DNA from: Planctomicrobium piriforme
Lineage (GTDB): Bacteria; Planctomycetota; Planctomycetia; Planctomycetales; Planctomycetaceae
Length of the DNA: 62,431 bases
Reading direction: 5' to 3'
NCBI GenBank assembly: GCA_945860955.1
Contig: CAMATH010000037.1
Location: forward strand, 1-62,431
Shown: positions 1-7,773 of the stretch, piece by piece
How the letters are laid out: each line of letters begins with the position of its first letter
Numbering within the stretch: position 1 is the stretch's first letter
Notes under the pieces: model-generated
Seen by the model: only the letters and a program-made list of their open reading frames with translations
Told to the model about the DNA's origin: nothing
The model's database searches: none
Translations under genes and position numbers: made by a program

Positions 1-616
1 TCGAACCGGTCCCCATAGGGTCGCCACTTCGGCGTAACACGACCCAGATCAGTCCCAGCATCAGCACAAAGCCCAGGAGCGAAATGAACAGATTGAGTCC
101 ATCGGCCCAGTTGGTGGGGTCAGAGACGAATTTGACACCGCTCTCGCGCAGGTCGGGAATCAACTGCTGGTCTTCGACCGGGGGCAGAATCGTGGTGAAT
201 TTCTTCGCGAGCTTCTGCCCGGGATGCTCTTCGCTCTCGGGCAGTTCCCGCCATTCCCCGGTGATCCGCTCGCGGGCGAATTGCAGTGATTCGACGTTCT
301 TCTTTGCAACCTGATCACGGAAGAAACTGTAGTTGACCCGTGCCGGACCGATCGGGACGAAGTACATCGAAAAGACGCACAGTGTCAGCGCCCCCATCAC
401 CAGGAACATCCAGGGGCCAAACGGACCACCACGCGTTCCCTCGGCGGTCGGCTTGCGCGGAGTGCGCGGCCCAGCCCCTTCGGGCGGTGGTCCCGACCGC
501 CAAGTGTTCGGAATCGACTCAGGAAGGTCGCGCGGAGCGCCAGACGCCGGCCGAACCGGGTGATCGGATTGCGCGCGGGAGTTAAGGGCCGATTCGTCGG
601 TCGAATTCACAGGCAT
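1..616 (-). CDS. ftsH: ATP-dependent zinc metalloprotease FtsH, N-terminal part (runs off window)
   Basis: From an ATG at 616 the leftward frame stays open to the edge and gives the first 205 residues of an FtsH-type membrane protease, the AAA+ enzyme that extracts and degrades membrane and cytosolic proteins. Residues 1-66 form a Pro/Arg/Ser/Gly-rich cytoplasmic leader. A first membrane segment lies at about 69-88, the periplasmic domain begins with VNYSFFRDQV (94-103) and contains the GVKFVSDPTNW stretch, and a second membrane segment covers about 176-198. This TM-periplasmic-TM layout with the NYSFF start is typical of FtsH. The Walker motifs and HEXXH site lie outside the window. It is divergent from the TetR gene. 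The long leader is unusual compared with enterobacterial FtsH. Confidence 0.82.
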   Translation of the reverse strand, partial: MPVNSTDESALNSRAQSDHPVRPASGAPRDLPESIPNTWRSGPPPEGAGPRTPRKPTAEGTRGGPFGPWMFLVMGALTLCVFSMYFVPIGPARVNYSFFRDQVAKKNVESLQFARERITGEWRELPESEEHPGQKLAKKFTTILPPVEDQQLIPDLRESGVKFVSDPTNWADGLNLFISLLGFVLMLGLIWVVLRRSGDPMGTGS

Positions 617-671
617 GACTTTCAGGGGCACTCTTTGCCAGGTTGAACTAGAGAAGTTAACGAAAGCGGGC

Positions 672-696
672 GGCGGTTTGTAGGGCATGAACCGCC
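672..696. other. inverted repeat between ftsH and the TetR gene
   Basis: GGCGGTT (672-678) is followed after 11 bases by its exact complement AACCGCC (690-696). It lies in the ftsH 5' region, away from the TetR promoter described separately. No T tract follows on either strand, so a terminator is not supported; a leader hairpin of the ftsH transcript is possible. Confidence 0.35.
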
Positions 697-705
697 GATC
701 ACGTC

Positions 706-733
706 TTGAATTCAAACAAATGTTTGATACAGT
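706..733 (+). promoter_or_regulatory. probable sigma-70 promoter of the TetR/exporter operon
   Basis: TTGAAT (706-711) and TACAGT (728-733) are separated by 16 bases, a plausible housekeeping -35/-10 pair about 35 bases before the TetR start codon. The spacer is almost entirely filled by a palindrome (712-727), so a bound dimer would block polymerase directly. The promoter assignment is inferred from consensus resemblance only. Confidence 0.5.
712..727. promoter_or_regulatory. palindromic operator, likely bound by the adjacent TetR protein
   Basis: TCAAACA-AA-TGTTTGA has two perfect 7-base arms around a 2-base centre. Two further palindromes flank it: TTGAATTCAA (706-715) and TTGAAT-G-ATTCAA (733-745). 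TetR-family dimers normally bind such sites next to their own gene, and this one sits in the promoter spacer of the regulator gene. Which palindrome is the true operator cannot be decided from sequence. Confidence 0.6.
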
Positions 734-767
734 TGAATGATTCAAGCACCCGTTTCATCATTGCCGA

Positions 768-1424
768 ATGTCCCCAGACCCCCTCGACGACACCCGCCAA
801 CGGCTCCTGACGGCCGCCGGTGAGATCTTTGCATCGGTCGGTTTCAAGGGGGCGACCACACGCGACATCTGCGGCCGCGCCGCCGCCAATGGGGCCGCCA
901 TCAACTACTATTTCCGTGACAAACAGGGGCTGTACCAGGCCGCCGTCGAGGCGGCGCATGGCTGTTCGCCCGAACTGGCGAATCCCCATTGGCCATCCAG
1001 CTTCACCACGGCGGACAAGCTCCGCACCTACGTCTCAAAATTCCTGTCGCAGTTGCTCGATCCCGAACGCCCCGCCTGGCACGCCCGGCTAATGCTCCGG
1101 GAAATGGCCGAACCAACGGACGCCTGCGTACTCTTGGTCGAAGCGTACATTCGCCCGATGGCGATGACCCTCCGGGCGATTCTCGATGACTCACTCCCCG
1201 CCCGACTGACCGAATCGCAGCGCTGGATGGTGGGATTCAGCATCGTCAGCCAGTGTCTCTTTTACAAAACCAATCGCGCCGTGGCGAAATTGCTGGTCGG
1301 ATCGGCGGACTTCAACGACTTTCAAGTGGAACACATCGCCGACCACATCGCCCGGTTCTCTCTGGCGGCGTTAGGACTCGCCCCTAGCGCATTTCGAGAT
1401 TCCCCCGCGGAGGCGAAGCGATGA
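768..1424 (+). CDS. TetR-family regulator (CecR/YbiH-like)
   Basis: A 218-residue repressor. Residues 10-58 are a TetR helix-turn-helix (RLLTAAGEIFASVGF, TTRDICGRA, then NYYFRDKQGLYQAAV). The C-terminal ligand domain resembles that of E. coli CecR/YbiH, which controls an ABC exporter with a membrane-fusion protein. The same arrangement is seen here: the stop overlaps the next ATG (ATGA at 1421-1424), and permease, ATPase and fusion protein follow. It is therefore inferred to repress its own operon through the palindromes at 706-745 and to release on binding a transported or toxic compound. The ligand is unknown. Confidence 0.85.
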   Translation: MSPDPLDDTRQRLLTAAGEIFASVGFKGATTRDICGRAAANGAAINYYFRDKQGLYQAAVEAAHGCSPELANPHWPSSFTTADKLRTYVSKFLSQLLDPERPAWHARLMLREMAEPTDACVLLVEAYIRPMAMTLRAILDDSLPARLTESQRWMVGFSIVSQCLFYKTNRAVAKLLVGSADFNDFQVEHIADHIARFSLAALGLAPSAFRDSPAEAKR

Positions 1425-2557
1425 ACTGGATCGCCTGGAAAATGCTGACGGGGGACCGCGCCAAATACCTCGGCACGATTTTTGGTGTCGCGTTTGGCTG
1501 TCTGCTGATCTCACAACAGTCGGCGGTCTTTGTCAGCATCTTGCGGCGGACCGCGTCGCAGATCGTCGATGTCGCCGACGCCGACTTGTGGGTGATCGAT
1601 CCGCAAACACTCTCCATCGACGATTTGTGGGCGCTGGGAGACAACACGGTCCTCGCGGTCCGCGGCGTCGAAGGCGTCGAGTGGGCTGTGCCATTTTATA
1701 AGGGGATGGTGACCGCGCGGCAGCCGAGCGGGCACTTTCGCCAAGCGATACTGCTCGGGCTGGATGACTCGAGTCTGGTCGGCGCCCCGCGGACGATGTT
1801 GATGGGAGAGGTCGCCGACCTACGGCGTCCCGACGCCGTCATCCTCGACAAGGCGGGGTATCGGTATCTGTTTCCCGATGAGCCGATGGAACTGTGGCGG
1901 ACGCTGGAGATCAACGACCGCCGCGCGATCATTGTCGGGATCTGTGAAGCGTCGCCCCCGTTCCAGTCCCTGCCCATTCTGTACACGCGGTTTTCTTTGG
2001 CTCGGGACTACGCCCCGAAACAGCGACGGGAATTGCCGGTCGTGCTGGCGAAAGCAAGTCCCGGCGTTTCGACCCAAGAACTGGCCTCGCGGATTGAAGC
2101 GCGAACCGGTCTGGCGACGCTGCACCGCCGGGAATTCGCCTGGAAAACGATTCAGTTCTATCTGCGCTCGACCGGGATTCCGATCAATTTCGGGATCACA
2201 ATCGCACTCGGTTTCATCGTCGGGACGGCGATCGCCGGTCAAACGTTTTACCTGTTCACGATTGAGAATCTGAAGCAGTTCGGCAACCTCAAGGCGATGG
2301 GAACGACCAACTCGCGGTTGTTGGGAATGGTGCTGCTCCAGGCCGCGATCGTGGGGGTTTTGGGGTTTGGGTTCGGAATCGGCGCGGCCGCCGCGTTTTT
2401 TGAAGGGACGAAAGGCCTGCATCACATGGCGGGCTTCTACATGCCGCTGGAGGTGTTTGGACTGACGGCGGTTTCGATGGCGGTCATTGTGTTTCTCGCG
2501 AGCATTATGAGCGCCTGGCGGGTTCTGGTGTTGGAGCCGGCGGAGGTGTTCCGATGA
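1421..2557 (+). CDS. ABC transporter permease, DevC/FtsX-type
   Basis: A 378-residue inner-membrane subunit of a type VII (MacB/LolC/DevC-like) exporter. One membrane segment lies at about 15-35, a long periplasmic domain at about 40-255 (VDVADADLWVIDPQ and VEWAVPFYKG match the DevC/MacB core style), and three C-terminal membrane segments (around 260-285, 305-335 and 350-370) form the FtsX-like part, ending LEPAEVFR. Such permeases transmit force to a periplasmic partner rather than forming a channel. It overlaps the regulator upstream and the ATPase downstream by ATGA junctions, so translation is coupled and stoichiometry likely fixed. The substrate is unknown; DevBCA relatives export envelope glycolipids. 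Confidence 0.85.
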   Translation: MNWIAWKMLTGDRAKYLGTIFGVAFGCLLISQQSAVFVSILRRTASQIVDVADADLWVIDPQTLSIDDLWALGDNTVLAVRGVEGVEWAVPFYKGMVTARQPSGHFRQAILLGLDDSSLVGAPRTMLMGEVADLRRPDAVILDKAGYRYLFPDEPMELWRTLEINDRRAIIVGICEASPPFQSLPILYTRFSLARDYAPKQRRELPVVLAKASPGVSTQELASRIEARTGLATLHRREFAWKTIQFYLRSTGIPINFGITIALGFIVGTAIAGQTFYLFTIENLKQFGNLKAMGTTNSRLLGMVLLQAAIVGVLGFGFGIGAAAAFFEGTKGLHHMAGFYMPLEVFGLTAVSMAVIVFLASIMSAWRVLVLEPAEVFR

Positions 2558-3318
2558 GTTCACCCGACGGTGGCGTTCCCGCGGTTCGCTGCGTGGGAGT
2601 TGTGCGCGACTTTGGCGATGGCGAGTCGCGGCTGCGCGTGCTGCATGGCATTGATGTCGACGTGAAGCTGGGGGAGATGACGCTGTTGGTCGGCCCCAGT
2701 GGATGTGGCAAGACCACGTTGATCTCCATCATTTGTGGTCTGCTGGACCCGACGGAAGGGGATATCGAACTGTTTGGCACGTCCCGCCGCTTGTTGAGCG
2801 GCCGGGCGCTGGTGGAATTTCGGGGACTAAACATCGGCTTCGTGTTCCAGCAGTACAACCTGCTGCCCGCGCTGACCGCCGCCGAGAATGCGGCCGTTCC
2901 GCTGATTATCGCGGGGAAACCGCGTGGCAAGGCGATAGAAGCGGCGCGCGCGATGCTCGACCTGGTCGGGCTGAGCGATCGATCGCACCATCGGCCGGCG
3001 CAACTTTCGGGGGGGCAACAGCAGCGGGTGGCGATCGCTCGGGCGCTGGTCCACCAGCCGCGACTCTTGGTGTGTGATGAGCCGACCGCGGCGCTCGACG
3101 CGCATTCCGGCCTGGTGGTGATGGAATTGTTGCGAACTGTGGCCGTGCAGGCCGATCGCTCGGTGCTGATCGTCTCGCACGACCAGCGCGTGGTGGGATA
3201 CGGAGATCGCATCATTACGATGTCGGACGGAAGGGTGGATCGCGTCGAACGTGGAGCCGGCGCGCATCGCGAGGTCAGTCGGTTAGAAGCGGCCGGCAGT
3301 GGTCGCGTGGGGAGTTGA
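2554..3318 (+). CDS. ABC transporter ATP-binding protein, DevA/LolD/MacB-type
   Basis: A 254-residue ATPase with every canonical motif: Walker A GPSGCGKTT (47-55), Q-loop FQQYNLL (98-104), signature LSGGQQQRVAIARAL (from 151), Walker B LLVCDEP (171-177) and switch His209 in VSHD. It powers the permease encoded immediately upstream, with which it overlaps by four bases. The C-terminal 25 residues are a charged tail not needed for the fold. No catalytic residue is missing. Confidence 0.92.
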   Translation: MSSPDGGVPAVRCVGVVRDFGDGESRLRVLHGIDVDVKLGEMTLLVGPSGCGKTTLISIICGLLDPTEGDIELFGTSRRLLSGRALVEFRGLNIGFVFQQYNLLPALTAAENAAVPLIIAGKPRGKAIEAARAMLDLVGLSDRSHHRPAQLSGGQQQRVAIARALVHQPRLLVCDEPTAALDAHSGLVVMELLRTVAVQADRSVLIVSHDQRVVGYGDRIITMSDGRVDRVERGAGAHREVSRLEAAGSGRVGS

Positions 3319-3323
3319 ATTCG

Positions 3324-4400
3324 ATGCGGCGAGGACTGGTGATTCCGCTGATTTCGCTGGCGCTGTTGACGCTGGCGATTTATCACGTCGCGCGCACGTC
3401 GCAAGAGGCACCGCCGCTCGACCCGCCGCAATCCCCCCCCCGGTCTCCCTATGCGCACCGGATCGCCGGGCTGGGACTGGTCGAGGCGGCGACGGAGAAT
3501 ATCTCCATCGGAACACACGTTCCCGGGATTGTGGGCGAAGTCTGGGTCGAAGTCGGTCAAACGGTCGCTGCGGGAGACCGGTTGTTCCGAATCGATAATC
3601 GGCAGGTGCGGGCGGATTTGCAGGTGCGCGAAGCGGCGCTGGTTGCGGCGAATGCGCAGCTTGCGCGGCTGGAGCAGCTTCCTCGGCCAGAAGAGCTGCC
3701 GGCCAGTTCGGCGCGGGTGCGGGAAGCTGCGGCACGTCTGAGTGACGAGGTGGTTCGGACCGCGCGGGCTGAGAAGTTGTTTGAACGCAAGGCGCTCTCG
3801 GAGGAGGAGTTGACATCGCGACGGCAAATGTTGCAGATGGCACGGGAGCAGCACACGCGGTCGGTCGCCGACGATGACCTGCTACGGTCGGGGGCCTGGG
3901 AGCCAGACAAGGTGGTCGCGCGGGCCGCCGTCGCGCGGGCCGAGAGTGAAGTGGCCCAGCAGAAGATGGAATTGGAGCGATTGACGGTGGCGGCACCGGT
4001 TGATGGAACGGTGCTGCAATTGAATGTCCGGCGGGGTGAATACGTTCAACAGGGGGCGGGGCAGGCGTTACTGGTTCTGGGGCGGATCGACCCGCTTCAT
4101 GTGCGGGTGAATATCGATGAAGAGGAGATCACGCGATTTCGTGAGGAGTCGAAAACGACCGCGTACTTGCGGGGAAAAGGGGGGGAACCGTTCGAATTGA
4201 AGTTCGTGCGCGTCGAGCCGCTGGTGACGCCGAAACGGTCACTGACCGGGGCACCGAATGAGCGCGTGGATACCCGGGTACTTCAGGTAATCTATTCCGT
4301 TCAGGCAGGCGGGAGAAGGTTGTTTGTTGGGCAACAATTTGACGTATTTATTGAGGCGGACGACCTTTACAATTCCGCAGGCAAGTCGCATATTAAGTGA
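3324..4400 (+). CDS. periplasmic membrane-fusion protein (HlyD/DevB-type)
   Basis: About 358 residues, the adaptor of the tripartite exporter. A TTG at 3315 overlaps the ATPase stop, but ATG 3324 is preferred because GGGGAG (3309-3314) sits nine bases upstream. An N-terminal anchor (MRRGLVIPLISLALLTLAIY) leads to a biotinyl-lipoyl half-motif (GTHVPGIVGEVWVEVGQTV, GDRLFRID), then an Ala/Glu/Arg-rich coiled-coil hairpin (about residues 90-205), then the second lipoyl half (VAAPVDGTVLQLNVRRGEYV) and a beta-barrel domain. No outer-membrane TolC-like gene is present nearby, so the outer partner, if any, is encoded elsewhere. Confidence 0.85.
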   Translation: MRRGLVIPLISLALLTLAIYHVARTSQEAPPLDPPQSPPRSPYAHRIAGLGLVEAATENISIGTHVPGIVGEVWVEVGQTVAAGDRLFRIDNRQVRADLQVREAALVAANAQLARLEQLPRPEELPASSARVREAAARLSDEVVRTARAEKLFERKALSEEELTSRRQMLQMAREQHTRSVADDDLLRSGAWEPDKVVARAAVARAESEVAQQKMELERLTVAAPVDGTVLQLNVRRGEYVQQGAGQALLVLGRIDPLHVRVNIDEEEITRFREESKTTAYLRGKGGEPFELKFVRVEPLVTPKRSLTGAPNERVDTRVLQVIYSVQAGGRRLFVGQQFDVFIEADDLYNSAGKSHIK

Positions 4401-4438
4401 AACTCACTCAGATTCCCTGTTCACACTGGAGGTGGGCG

Positions 4439-5938
4439 ATGTTGCATGAAGCACGACATTGGCTGGCTTGCGGCCTGTTGGCGGGTGGCGTTGTGGCCAG
4501 CGCCAGCGCCGCCGATCGCGTGACGGTCCCGTTTCGCACGGCGTCGTTTTTACAAGAAGACGGGATCGTTAACGAACGGGCGAACCTGCTGCGAAGTCAG
4601 GCGGATGAGGCGTATCAGCGGGGCGAATACAAGCGGGTTGTCGAGATTTGCAACCAGTTGCTGCAGCAGTTCAAGGACGACAATCCGCACGTCGCGTTTC
4701 ACTTGCGGGCGAGCGCCAAGATTGAGCTGGGGCGACAGGCGCGCGACGGAAAGTTGATTCGCGAGGGGATCGCCGACTCACGCAGCGCGTTGGCCGCCGG
4801 GAATGGCAAGTTCCCCTGGCTGAACGTGCCGTATATCTATGGAATGACGGCGCTGGGCGAGATGGAAAAGCGTCCGGAGCATCTGGAAACCGCGATCCGC
4901 TGGGTGACCCCGCTGCTCGACAAGCCGACGAGCGAGAACTTCAGTGAAGAAGAGAAGGGGAATCTGTATTACCAGCGGGGGATGGCGTTTGCCGCGAAGG
5001 GGGATCAGCGCGCCGCCGCGAATGACTTCACCCGTGCGACCCAGCTCGCTCCCCGGTTGCTCGCCCCCCACTTGCGTCGCGCGACGACACTCGGCTCGCT
5101 GGGCAAGAAAGACGAAGCGGAAACGGCGTTCAACGAGACGATTCAGCGTTTTCCGAATTCGGTCATCGCCTACAACGACCGGGGTAACTTCCGACGGGGT
5201 TACGGGGACATGGAAGGAGCGATTTCCGATTTTTCGAAAGCGCTGGAATTCGATCCCAAGTTCGCGATCGGCTACATCAATCGCGGCATCACGCAGTTTG
5301 ACCTGAAGTCGGCCAAGGCGGCGGAAAGTGATTTCCAGCAGGCTGCCAAGCTCGCCCCCGATCTGGGGACGCGCAACATGGCGATTCGGCTCCGCGGTGG
5401 ATCGCGGCTGGCCCAGGGGAACGTGGCCGGCGCGCTCGACGACTTGACCCTGGCGGTTCGCGCGAATCCGAATGATCCCTCCATCGTCGAAGAACGGGGA
5501 GTCGCCGAATTCTGCGCCGGGCAGTTTGGTCAGGCGGCGGATGACTTCGCCCGCGCGATGCGGGTCGATTCCAAACTCGTGCGGATTGTCCCGTGGTACT
5601 GGCTCTCGTTGCAGCGCACCGGTCGTGATGCCGAGGCGAAGGCGCTGATCGAACGCACGATGGCGCAAGACAAGCCCCCCACCGGCTGGATCGGCGCGTT
5701 GTGCAAGATGTGCGAAGGGACAATGACCGACGAGGAACTGTTGCGTGAGGCCGACAAGGGAACTGACCTCGAACGCAAACAGAAGATGTGCGAAGCCCAG
5801 TTCTTTCTGGGACAGGCGGCGATTCTGACGAAGGAGCCGGAGAAGGCGCAGGCGTTTTTCGAAAAGGCGCTGGAATCGAACCTGTATTCGATGTCCTCCT
5901 ACCGAGCCGCCCAATTCCAGCTCAAACGGTTTGAATGA
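4439..5938 (+). CDS. secreted TPR-repeat protein
   Basis: About 499 residues. The frame opens at GTG 4397, overlapping the previous gene, but ATG 4439 has GGAGG six bases upstream and begins a clean signal peptide (MLHEARHWLACGLLAGG ... ASASAADR). The rest is a run of roughly eight to ten tetratricopeptide repeats (for example LYYQRGMAFAAKGDQRAA, AYNDRGNFRRGYGDMEGA, AIGYINRGITQFDL), so it is a periplasmic or exported protein-interaction scaffold. It lies 38 bases after the exporter and its stop overlaps the amidohydrolase start, so it may be in the same transcript. The function of the scaffold is unknown. Confidence 0.8.
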   Translation: MLHEARHWLACGLLAGGVVASASAADRVTVPFRTASFLQEDGIVNERANLLRSQADEAYQRGEYKRVVEICNQLLQQFKDDNPHVAFHLRASAKIELGRQARDGKLIREGIADSRSALAAGNGKFPWLNVPYIYGMTALGEMEKRPEHLETAIRWVTPLLDKPTSENFSEEEKGNLYYQRGMAFAAKGDQRAAANDFTRATQLAPRLLAPHLRRATTLGSLGKKDEAETAFNETIQRFPNSVIAYNDRGNFRRGYGDMEGAISDFSKALEFDPKFAIGYINRGITQFDLKSAKAAESDFQQAAKLAPDLGTRNMAIRLRGGSRLAQGNVAGALDDLTLAVRANPNDPSIVEERGVAEFCAGQFGQAADDFARAMRVDSKLVRIVPWYWLSLQRTGRDAEAKALIERTMAQDKPPTGWIGALCKMCEGTMTDEELLREADKGTDLERKQKMCEAQFFLGQAAILTKEPEKAQAFFEKALESNLYSMSSYRAAQFQLKRFE

Positions 5939-6828
5939 TGCTTGTCGATACCCACACCAACCTCATGTGGTACCCCGACCACATGTCAGAGGAGTTCGTG
6001 CAGTTCGCCTGGGAGGCGAAGAAGGCGAAAATGCGGATCACTCCCGACGTGTACTACGCCGGGAGCGCAGAGAAGTATAAAAACGCCTTCGATTCGACTC
6101 CCGAGGCGCTGCTGAAGGCGACCGCTCACTGTGACAAGGTGATCGTCTTCGGGTTGTGGGCTCCCTACTGCGGAATTCGCGTGCCGCAGGAGATGATCGC
6201 CGACTTCGCCCGAAAGCACTCCGACCGGTTCGTCGGCTGGTGTTCGGTCGATCCGAACGACGTCGATTGCGTCGACAAACTAGTGCATTACGTCAAAGAT
6301 CTGGGACTGCGGGGACTGAAGGTCGCGCCGATCTATCAGAATTGGGATCCTCAGGACAAAAAGCATCTGCCGCTGTTCAAAAAGGCGGAAGAGCTCCAGA
6401 TTCCGATCAACATCCACCAGGGGACATCATTCGTTCGCCCGGGCCCGCTGAAATACGCGAATCCGATCCAACTGGAAGACATCGCGATCGCGTGCCCCGA
6501 CCTGAAGATCATCATTTCCCACATGGGGCATCCGTGGGAGACGGAGTGCATCGTCCTGATTCGCAAGCACCCGAATCTGTTCAGCAACGTCTCGGCACTG
6601 CATTACCGCCCGTGGCGACACTACCAGGCATTTATCACCGCGCTGGAATACGGGGTCGACCACAAACTGATTTTTGGTTCCGATTTCCCCTCGGCGACTC
6701 CGGAGCAGGTGATCGCCGGCCTGAAAAAGGTCAACGACATCGTCGATGGGACGAAGTTCCCGCGTTTTCCCGATGAAGTGCTGCACCGCATCATCTACGA
6801 AAACTGGAAGCAGGTGATTTCGTTCTGA
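5935..6828 (+). CDS. amidohydrolase-2 family metal-dependent hydrolase
   Basis: A 297-residue TIM-barrel hydrolase or decarboxylase of the amidohydrolase_2 type. Candidate metal and catalytic positions visible are the N-terminal D-T-H-T-N-L (residues 5-10), IHQGTS, SHMGHPW and FGSDFP. The usual N-terminal DxHxH is here DxHxN: the second histidine is Asn, which occurs in some members but changes metal coordination. No signal peptide, so cytoplasmic. The start ATGATG overlaps the TPR stop; the first of two adjacent ATGs was taken. It is followed by an SDR gene after 92 bases, suggesting a small catabolic unit. The substrate is unknown. Confidence 0.78.
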   Translation: MMLVDTHTNLMWYPDHMSEEFVQFAWEAKKAKMRITPDVYYAGSAEKYKNAFDSTPEALLKATAHCDKVIVFGLWAPYCGIRVPQEMIADFARKHSDRFVGWCSVDPNDVDCVDKLVHYVKDLGLRGLKVAPIYQNWDPQDKKHLPLFKKAEELQIPINIHQGTSFVRPGPLKYANPIQLEDIAIACPDLKIIISHMGHPWETECIVLIRKHPNLFSNVSALHYRPWRHYQAFITALEYGVDHKLIFGSDFPSATPEQVIAGLKKVNDIVDGTKFPRFPDEVLHRIIYENWKQVISF

Positions 6829-6920
6829 CCCTGCCGAGATATGGACATTGCGTCTCCCGTCGCTTAGCGTTGTGACAAGCTGGATTTCCGGATTCCCAAC
6901 GACTGAGGAGATTGACCGAC

Positions 6921-7727
6921 ATGGCGCATGAGATGTTCAACCTGACGGGGCGCGTGGCTCTGGTGACCGGGGCGGCGAGCGGAATGGGGCGGGCGATGTC
7001 GCTGGCGCTCGCCGCTGCCGGAGCACGCGTGCTGATGGTCGACATCAACGCCGCTGGCGTCGAACAGACTGCCGCCGACGCGGTCGCCGCCGGTGGTCAG
7101 GCGGTGGGAACTGTGTGCGACATGACCAACATCGCGGCGGTCGACGGATTGTACGCCCGGATCGATCGCGAGTACGGCCAGATCGACTTTCTGGGGAACG
7201 TCGCTGGAGAGGCGGTTCGTGGTCGGCCCGAGGAGATCTCGCTGGCCGATGTGCAGACTACAATCCACAACCTGGTGATCAGCAGATTCTACTGCACACA
7301 GCAGGCGGGCAAGCGGATGCTGAAACAGGGACGGGGGAGCATCGTCAGCATTGGTTCGCTGGCGAGCGTGACGGCGATGGGACGGGGACATATCGCCTAC
7401 AGTATGGGGATGGGCGCGGTGGTGCAGATGACGCGGGAATTGAGTACCGAGTGGGCCGCCCGGGGGGTTCGCGTGAACGCGATTCTGCCGGCCCAGGTGG
7501 TCAACGCGGGGCTGGAAAAGCGGATGGCGGAAGATCCGACACTGAAAGACCGATTCCTCAGTGGGATCCCCGCAGGACGTCTCGGCAAACCCGATGACAT
7601 TCGCGGGCTGGCGGTCTTTCTGGCGTCGGATGCCTCCGCCTGGATCACGGGATCGTTGTTTCCGATGGACGGCGGCAATCTGGCCTGTAACGCCGGCGCG
7701 ACCATGGGCGAACACTGGATGCTGTAG
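6921..7727 (+). CDS. short-chain dehydrogenase/reductase-like protein lacking the catalytic lysine
   Basis: About 268 residues with a Rossmann SDR fold: dinucleotide motif TGAASGMG (16-23), NVAG in place of NNAG, a serine-rich strand (SIGSLAS) and the C-terminal ITGSLFPMDGGNLA typical of classical SDRs. The active-site YxxxK is Y160-S-M-G-M164, so the lysine that orients NAD(P) and lowers the Tyr pKa is Met. ATG 6921 was chosen over TTG 6912 because TGAGGAG (6904-6910) is correctly spaced only for the ATG. It may be a non-catalytic or altered SDR acting with the amidohydrolase; function is not known. Confidence 0.85.
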   Translation: MAHEMFNLTGRVALVTGAASGMGRAMSLALAAAGARVLMVDINAAGVEQTAADAVAAGGQAVGTVCDMTNIAAVDGLYARIDREYGQIDFLGNVAGEAVRGRPEEISLADVQTTIHNLVISRFYCTQQAGKRMLKQGRGSIVSIGSLASVTAMGRGHIAYSMGMGAVVQMTRELSTEWAARGVRVNAILPAQVVNAGLEKRMAEDPTLKDRFLSGIPAGRLGKPDDIRGLAVFLASDASAWITGSLFPMDGGNLACNAGATMGEHWML

Positions 7728-7773
7728 CTGTTGCACCTGTTCCTCCCCACCTCTTTTTTCGCGGTTGTGATCG

